A DNA stretch of 64,000 nt from Ostrinia nubilalis (lineage: Eukaryota; Arthropoda; Insecta; Lepidoptera; Crambidae): contig NC_087119.1 of NCBI RefSeq assembly GCF_963855985.1, forward strand, positions 8,534,001 to 8,598,000, in the 5' to 3' direction. The notes beneath the pieces are model-generated. The model worked only from the letters and a program-made list of their open reading frames with translations, searched no databases and was not told the DNA's origin. The position numbers and the translations under genes are program-made. Below are positions 57,295 to 64,000 of the stretch, one piece after another (within the stretch, counting starts at the first letter, position 1; the number at the start of each line of letters is the position of its first letter).

Positions 57295-60200
57295 ATGAGG
57301 ACAGTTCCTAAGTGGGTGAATAAAATCCATGAAGCTGATAAGGTTGAGTTTTCCAGGTATAGCCAGTTTATAATATAATTATTAATGCATGAGAATGAAA
57401 TATAATAGTCTCTATTATTTATCTTATGAATTGATTCTATTTTTCAGTGTGCATACAATATGCTTTAGCCCAGATGGGACCCAATTAGTTGTTGGCGCGG
57501 GTGAGAAGGTGATGGTGTACGATCCTCGAGATGGTTCCTTGGTTCAGCTACTTCAGGCTCACAAGGGCCCAGTACATGCCGTTGCATACTGTAGCGATGG
57601 GAAAAAGTTTGCTAGCGGGAGTGCGGACAAGAATGTTATAATTTGGACCTCTAAAATGGAAGGAGTATTAAAATACTCGTAAGTTTAATTTATTAAATTA
57701 TGTGGTTTAAAAAACGTTGATGTCCGTTATACATTTTGTCAAATTTACTAGAATTGGCATTATATTATGCTTTTTATGTTATGAATGCCTCTGCGAAAGT
57801 TCAAAATTTTTTTAATAAAAAATGATTCTTTAACATTATCAGTGCAGTGTTTTCTAGGTTTTCTTGAATAATTAAGTTTGCTGAGTGATTATTCATTGTA
57901 ATGTTCTTTCCCGTAACACAGCCATGGCGATGCCATCCAATGTCTAGCTTACAATCCTGTAACGATGCACTTGGCGTCATGTGCTATCTCTGATTTCGCC
58001 TTTTGGTCGGCGGATGTCAAAGCTGTGCAGAAGTTCCGGCTCTCTGGCCGCATAACTTCTTGTTCGTGGTCGCCCAATGGACAACACTTGGCCATAGGAT
58101 TGGCTTCAGGATCTGTATCAATCAGAGATAAGGTAAATAAAAAAATAATAAATAAATAACTTTGAATAGAAATAAATAGGTACTTAAATGAGAAAATAAA
58201 TTGTGAACGATATGGCTGTAGATATAAATCTAAAATTATTATTATTGCATTATGTATCAGTATCATGATTTACATGATTCCGATTCCTCAGACTCCAGAT
58301 GTTAAGAGTATTTTACTGGATCAATTTAAACCCACCAACATCTTCTAAATGGAAGATGTAAATTTTTAAAACTTAAATGTTTATTAGATCTTTTTATTTT
58401 AATTTTAAGATTTTTACTTTAATCCTTGAATTCTATTCAGGTTGGTGATGAAATCCAAAGAATATTACGAGAATCTGCAGTATGGGCAGTTGCCTTTACA
58501 AAATCTATGCTAATGATTGCAGACTGGAGTGATGTGATATCTTTTTATGATATGCAGGGTCAAGTGGTTTTCAAAGAAAGAAACATAGGTAAGTTTTTTT
58601 ACTAAGAACAGTAGCTATGACTGTAATATAGATATTGACCTCTATTTAAATGAAACCTGTTTCAAATAGTTCTATTTTCTTTCTCTTAGGACACAGTATT
58701 ATGCTATCATATTATAATAACTGTGTAAAAAGACATCATCTTAATTGTGTGCGAGGATTTTAAGTTCCAATCAAATGCTACTTCTCATTTATATGGGAAA
58801 CTAGCGGCCGCCCGCTACATCGTACGCGTGGATTCCGTTTTACCCCCTTAGGGGTGGAGTTTTGTAAAATCCGTTCTTAGTGAGCATCTACGTTCTAAAA
58901 GGAACCCCATGCAAAATTTGAGACTCCTAGCACTTGTAGTTTCTGAGATTTCATGATGAGTAAGTTAGTCAATCAGTAATCTTTCGCTTTTATAGATATA
59001 GATCTCCAACGGAGGGGACAAACTATGTATATTTCAGGAGCTTGATATAAAATTTATACGGAGTTACTCTTTGTGGAGGTTAATTAATGTATGGTACATT
59101 TCAAGTTCAACTACTCTCGAGCAATATTATAAAGTTAGTAAGGCCAGGCCTGTTCATCTCCGCGAGTTTACATCGAAAACAAAACACGCACGATGACCCA
59201 CCTACAGGATACTATTTGACAAGGCCTCACATACGAGCGAACATTGACTCACGCACGCGTTTTCTTGTGTATGATGGAAGAAAATAAAGAAAATGGTGTA
59301 CTAAATACTGTGCAGTATTTAACTGTCTAAATAATAATAAAAACACAGAATTTACTTTTTTAAGTTGCCTCAAGACACTGAGAGGTAAATAAGTAGTTAA
59401 TATTATTCATGATAATTCATGCTAAATCATGTATTTCCTCCGCCATTTTCCGCAGTTTGGCACCTCACGTCACATCATTTTACCGAAGTCAGCCCTATAG
59501 CTTCGGCGCAGTGCCGATCACTGACGTTTGTCAACAAAATGGTGCTCGACTCTTGAGACAGGCTAAATTACACCATATTGTTAATTGTCATACATTTTTT
59601 TAAATATCTTCGCGAAGTAAAACTTCTGTACGTAGTACTTATTATTATTCTGTGGTAAGGCTTTTAAAATCATCATTGCGTCTCACGCATTTCAGGTATT
59701 GCTGCTCTCTCAATGACACCGTTAGGATCTCTGGTGTTAGTAGGCGGTGTGGGAGGCTGGGCTGTGTTGACGTCAGAAGGCGTTTCAATCATCACCACTC
59801 AGCAGGAGTGGGTGTGGGCGGTAGCGCCTTCGCCCTCGTTGAATACTATGGTGAGGATATTCAAAGGATTAGTGAGATATTTTGTGACAGAGTTTGTTAG
59901 TAAGTGCTTTGTTTTTAAAAATACCTAAGGCCCCGTTTCCGCTAAGGTGAAGCAGAACGGGATTAGCAAGCTGAAGTGGCAGTGGGCAGGGCACATAGTA
60001 CGCAGAACTGACGGCCGATGGGGCAGCAAGGTTCTGGAATGGAGGCCGCGTACCGGAAAACGCAGCGTGAGATGTCCACCCACAAGGTGGACCGACGACC
60101 TGATAAAAGTAGCAGGAAGGCGCTGGATGCAGGCCGCTACCAACCGTGCGATGTGGAAGTCATTGGGAGAGGCCTATGTTCAGCAGTGGACGTACGTGGC

Positions 60201-63200
60201 TGAAGATGATGATGAAGCAGAACGAGGCGGAGCGGAGAAGTATTTTGAATGACCAATCAGATTCTCCTCTTCGCTCCGCGTCGAACCGCCGCCGCTCTAA
60301 AATTCTACAGAAGACGGCCGACACTTCTTCGCTCTGCTCTGTTCCGTTCCGCTTTGGTGGAAACCGGACCTAAGATAGACATTACAAATCTCATGACGTC
60401 ACTCGACACGTTGGAACAACATGCAGAGTCTCAGACATTTACAAAGTTTCAACGCTTAATATTATATCCTTTTTGTTACTAATGCAGTATGCATCGGCTT
60501 TTATTTGCTCCTTTATCCAAAAATTAAATTGAATTTTATCCTCATTGCTATTAAGTATACATAATTTTCAGGCAGTGGCATGTCAAGACGGAACCCTCTG
60601 GTGCTACCAAGTGGTTTTCAGTACGGTGCACGGCTTGTACCGGGAGCGGTACGCGTACCGGGAGAACATGACTGACGTCATCATACAGCACCTCACTACA
60701 GGCAGCAAAGTCCGAATTAAGTGCCATGACAGAGTACAGAAGATCGCTATTTACAAACATCGGTTGGCGGTAAGCATTTAAGCAACAAGACAGATCATTT
60801 CCAGTAGACTGTACGTGTATATACATACATATACCGTCATGTATTTTGTCCATACAGGGTGTCCCAACATTGCAAGGCCTAAGACGATGTATGCCATTTA
60901 ACGTGTTTGAGAAAATATAAGGAAAAACATGATTTTTTTAACTGTACAATGTTTGTCAGTCTGCTTTTTGTTTTTAATAATTGCGAGAGTATGCAATGCA
61001 TTCTTCTAATCCATAAAATACTCTCGTGTTCTGCAACATGCCTGCAGTGCGTGCCCTTTCGGTGACACTTGTTATTTTATTTACTTTTGTGTTGGTTTTG
61101 TGATGCAGTTTTGTGTCGCTGAATAAATCGTCTAATTTTCATTTTTTCAACATCGCAGGTCCAGTTGCCTGAACGGGTCGTGGTGTACGAGCAAGGTGAC
61201 GTAGACGGTATGCTGTACAGAGTCAAGGAAAAGCTGTCGCAGAAGATTGACTGCTCCCTGTTGGTCGCCACTAGCGATGCCCTGTTGCTTTGTCAGGTAA
61301 ATTTAAAACCTATCATCATTATTATTATATTATTTATAATATGTGTGTATTATTAATAATGTGAAAAAGATTTGTTCTGTCTATGTTTTATTTAGTTTTG
61401 ATGCCTCAATCGCTATTTTAGTGGATTTTGGCACATTTTGTTGCAAAATAAATTCAGAAAGTAATATGTTTCAGAGTAGTTTCATTTACTACCGAAAATA
61501 CGCCTGTGAGGCGTAAATTGTTTATTTTTGTTTTTTTATTAAAATTATTTCACTACAGTGAATACGTTTATGCAATATACTATGCCTCTTTTCACAGGAT
61601 ACAAAATTAGTGATGATTGGAAGACGTGTGCCGAAATATTGGACGGTGCCCACTGCAATACGTTACGTTAAAGTAACCACATTGTATTTTGAAGAAGTTT
61701 TATTACTGGGACTCTTGAATGGTCAAGTATGTATATTGATCCTTTTTGGCATAATGAAACTACACATTGCGATATTTAGATTTCTAAAATTTTTGTACTG
61801 GCAATTTAAAGTGTGTTTTTTCCTAGATATGGCAAGTGGAACCAAGCGATGGCAGCTCCAAAATGATTCTTCAGACGCCGGCCAGCGTACGTTGCTTAGA
61901 CGTGAGCGCGTCTCGCGGACGCCTGGCAGTCGTAGACGAGGCGTCTGTGTGTCGCGTGTATAGCCTGCCCATCGGGGAACTGTTGTACACGGTCAGTAGT
62001 CTTCGTTGATATAGCTCTATCATGATTGTACTGTGTACGTCGCTTGCAAGTGTACGCCACTTAGACGTATTTGAGTGCGCCTTGCCGCGGTGTGCCGTGA
62101 CGCACGGGACGAAATAAAGGCAAATGTCTGCGAACGAATGCCAACAATGTTTGGTCAACATAGATCAAATAATAAAGAAACATGGACTATTCTCAATTTT
62201 TACTTTTCAGTGACTCGCTCAGAAGTGAGCGGTGACTGTTACCTATTTTAAGAATATAATATTTTATTTCTATTCTATAGAGATATAATAGCATATTATT
62301 TAAAGTGAAATAAGATTATTTTATGTTAACAGGAAGAAAACGTATCGTCGGTTTCGTGGAACTCGTGGTGCGATGAACTACTGGGTCTTTCCGGTGGAGG
62401 CTTGCTGTCCATCAAGGCAGGCAACTTTCCACCGGCCACGCAGCCCCTTATTGGCTCTGTAGTCGGTTTTCAGGTATGTGACATACCTAAATTAGGTTTA
62501 CATATTTTTTAGATGCAGTCCATTGCTCTGCTCGAAGAATTTGATTTGTCGTAGTGAGGCTTGTATTGAATCCCTCAGTCTTGTATGAATTTTAAAGCAA
62601 GTTCAATGCCAAGCGAGAGAGTAGCAAGATTGCTACGTCGCGTGTATTTATAGGTCGCGCAACGAGAGTTGAGGCCATCAACACAAGAAAAGATTTGTAT
62701 CTGTATTGGCAGGGTGCAAAGCAGGTGGAGGGAGTAGTCTAAACGATCACAGTGCTCGCTGCGGCTAAAATTGACATTTTAGTCGCTGACTTGAGCTGTC
62801 AAATCCGTATTGCAGTAAACATTTTCTAATCGTTTTTGAGATAAAATATGGTTCTAGTAAAATGTGTTGTTGTGAATTGTAATAACACCAAGAAGAATAG
62901 CGACTGTAAATTTTACCAATTTCCAAGACCGTGGTGGAAACGAGACCAAAGAAATAAATGATAATGATGATGGCACGAAAACAAGTTTTAGTCACCAGTA
63001 GGCTCATTTTTCTCTGAAAACAACAATTTTAATGGTATTGGCAATAATGTCACTGACTACCATCGTCCAAAATTGTCAAATATAGTAAAATAGCACAAGA
63101 TTTCATAAATTTATTCACATTATTTACTTACTTCTTGCTTGACAGCGGTGACAATATTGCCCGTAATGGCCACATGTACGTGGCGCTGTCGTCGCGTTCG

Positions 63201-63916
63201 GTCCCAATACGCTGTCTGCGCGGACGTCTTGCGTAGGCGGAGTGAAAAGTGCTTTCTGTATCGCTTGCAGACTTAGCAAGAGCGAGGTAGCTAGTGTATC
63301 CGATATTTTGAACTTCAATGTGTAATAATATTGTTTATTGAAACATCAGTACGTGCTCGCCTCAACTTTAGTTGCGCGACCCTATACAAGATGATTTTGT
63401 AAATAGTATCCAATTTTTTTTAATAATCTCTGTAGAACAATTTAATATTACTACTTTCTTAATTATTTTTAATCGTGGTATTTTTCGCAAAAAAAATCGA
63501 AAATCTAATTCGCGGGTGCCCATATCTTAAGTTTTAAAGTTTAAAGCTTATTTTCGCACACCATTATGTCTATTAACTTTGCAGTTACTTGTGGGTACGT
63601 ATTTTTCTATGAACGAAGTAAATTATCCATGTGTGCCAATTTTGAAACCGCGCGCAGCGGATAAGAATAATTAAATATAAAAAAAAATGTTTTCTTTATG
63701 TAAATCGACTAAGTTACCGTTTCTAAATCACTCTTAAAAATTTGGACACTGATTGCAAATTCACCCTGTATTTATAGTAGATATCAATTTAAATAGTTTA
63801 TTTGTGATGTGTTTTCAGGGTGGTCGAGTATTTTGTTTGCAAGCCAATTCGATGCAGACGATAAACGTTCCCTTATCTCACGCTGTTCATCAATACACGC
63901 AACAAAAGCTTTTCAA
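57295..63916 (+). CDS. IFT122: IFT122, intraflagellar transport complex A subunit (5' part, exons 1-11)
   Basis: Subunit of IFT-A, which drives retrograde transport and membrane-protein entry in cilia; in insects this matters in sensory neurons (Drosophila Oseg1). Exons: 57295-57356, 57448-57678, 57922-58132, 58441-58588, 59696-59850, 60572-60769, 61159-61296, 61598-61726, 61827-61991, 62333-62473, 63819-63916. All have AG/GT borders and join in phase, giving 558 codons plus 2 bases; the rest lies beyond the window. The ATG context is CAAAATGAGG. WD40 landmarks: [89 protein letters not shown] and RVKEKL match vertebrate IFT122 closely from memory. The segment between the third and fourth exons is much shorter than in human, lacking its acidic insert. 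Vertebrate proteins are about 1,200 residues, so a little under half is here. Confidence 0.95.
58801..59003 (+). repeat. SINE-like retroposon in IFT122 intron 4
   Basis: Starts CTAGCGGCCGCCCGCTACAT, continues TACCCCCTTAGGGGTGGAGT and TGAGACTCCTAGCACTTGTA, and ends TTTTATAGATATAGAT. It is the most complete of three copies in the window; the others are at 1302 and 1734 (minus). Confidence 0.65.
59293..59385 (+). pseudogene. THAP zinc-finger relic in IFT122 intron 4
   Basis: An ATG at 59293 is followed, after a one-base shift, by [19 protein letters not shown] and, after a second one-base shift, by KLPQDTER. The C-x4-C pair, Asn-rich loop and F-x-F/LP pattern fit the N-terminus of a THAP domain (C2CH zinc finger). 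It is broken by at least two frameshifts, so no product is expected. A P-element-like transposase source is inferred. Confidence 0.5.
59925..60373. mobile_element. MITE in IFT122 intron 5, interrupted by an RTE-like insertion
   Basis: The ends TAAGGCCCCGTTTCCGCTAA and TTGGTGGAAACCGGACCTAA are imperfect inverted repeats. The body is rich in GGCGGAGCGGAG / CTTCGCTCCGC motifs. A truncated retroposon at 59960-60212 splits it. Confidence 0.65.
59960..60212 (+). pseudogene. 5'-truncated RTE-like retrotransposon with 12-bp target duplication
   Basis: Open in one frame with [53 protein letters not shown] and [10 protein letters not shown], the C-terminus of lepidopteran RTE-like reverse transcriptases, followed by a short (GAT)n tail. 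TGAAGCAGAACG flanks both sides (59948-59959 and 60213-60224), which fixes the insertion limits. It is the best-preserved of the copies here, but only about 80 codons long. Confidence 0.8.
60857..60900 (+). mobile_element. Single end of a CAGGGTGTCCC-type element in IFT122 intron 6
   Basis: TACAGGGTGTCCCAACATTG repeats the terminal sequence of the foldback element at 53993 after a TA. No matching right end was found in the intron, so only a fragment or a very diverged copy is present. Confidence 0.35.
62649..63386. mobile_element. Non-autonomous element with THAP relic in IFT122 intron 10
   Basis: The ends TATAGGTCGCGCAAC and GTTGCGCGACCCTATA are inverted repeats, with a further inverted pair AGTTGAGGC / GCCTCAACT just inside. 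The interior includes a short THAP-like ORF (62848-62961) and a block shared with 56640-56806. The target duplication is unclear because TATA occurs at both ends. Confidence 0.6.
62848..62961 (+). pseudogene. Truncated THAP-domain ORF (37 codons)
   Basis: From the [23 protein letters not shown], then [17 protein letters not shown] and a stop. The C-x4-C, Asn, and F-x-x-FP spacing fit the first half of a THAP C2CH zinc finger, whose conserved Trp and second metal pair would follow. It stops early, so the domain is incomplete. It sits inside an inverted-repeat element, which suggests a P-element-like transposase origin, inferred rather than shown. Confidence 0.55.
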
Positions 63917-64000
63917 GTGAGATTAACTTTATTTCTTTATTTCAAGCGACTAAGTCGCAATTTAATTATCTTCTCTGTACGTTGGGAGTTAGAACGAGTC

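Overview
The window reads as lepidopteran (moth or butterfly) nuclear DNA. It is AT-rich, spliced and almost empty of genes. It carries repeat families I associate with Lepidoptera: Helitrons ending in a hairpin plus CTAG, SINE-like retroposons with a GCGGCCGCCCGCGACTTCG-type head, RTE-like retroposon tails ending in (ATG)n, and many small inverted-repeat transposons. No bacterial-style gene organisation, tRNA, rRNA or CRISPR array was found. All statements on similarity are from reading and memory; no database search was possible.

Layout. 1-22.6 kb is intergenic or deep intronic sequence with scattered MITEs, SINEs, Helitrons and non-LTR retrotransposon ends. 22,616-30,164 is a complete Ty3/gypsy LTR retrotransposon: two 1,282-bp LTRs that look identical, a 4-bp target duplication, primer binding site, gag, pol and polypurine tract. 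Gag and Pol are joined by a textbook -1 frameshift site (A AAA AAC) placed directly before the gag stop codon. 30.2-45.6 kb is again non-coding, with a 1.7-kb non-autonomous hAT-like element (8-bp target duplication) that carries a dense TATCGATA array, and a 1.4-kb foldback element. Around 45.7-46.5 kb two minus-strand exons mark an unrecognised gene that encodes a coiled coil. 46.5-57 kb is repeat-rich and includes a 1.8-kb foldback element inserted inside a Helitron.

57,295-63,916 holds the first eleven exons of IFT122 (Oseg1 in Drosophila), the WD40 subunit of the ciliary intraflagellar transport complex A. All ten introns join in phase and the gene runs off the right edge. Its introns hold nested MITE/RTE insertions and two broken THAP zinc-finger relics, most simply explained as remains of P-element-like transposons.

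The genes do not form a pathway. IFT122 is the only clearly recognisable host gene. The most notable items are the intact young retrotransposon with its frameshift signal, the foldback elements able to form long hairpins, the TATCGATA array, the THAP relics, and the unrecognised minus-strand exons.
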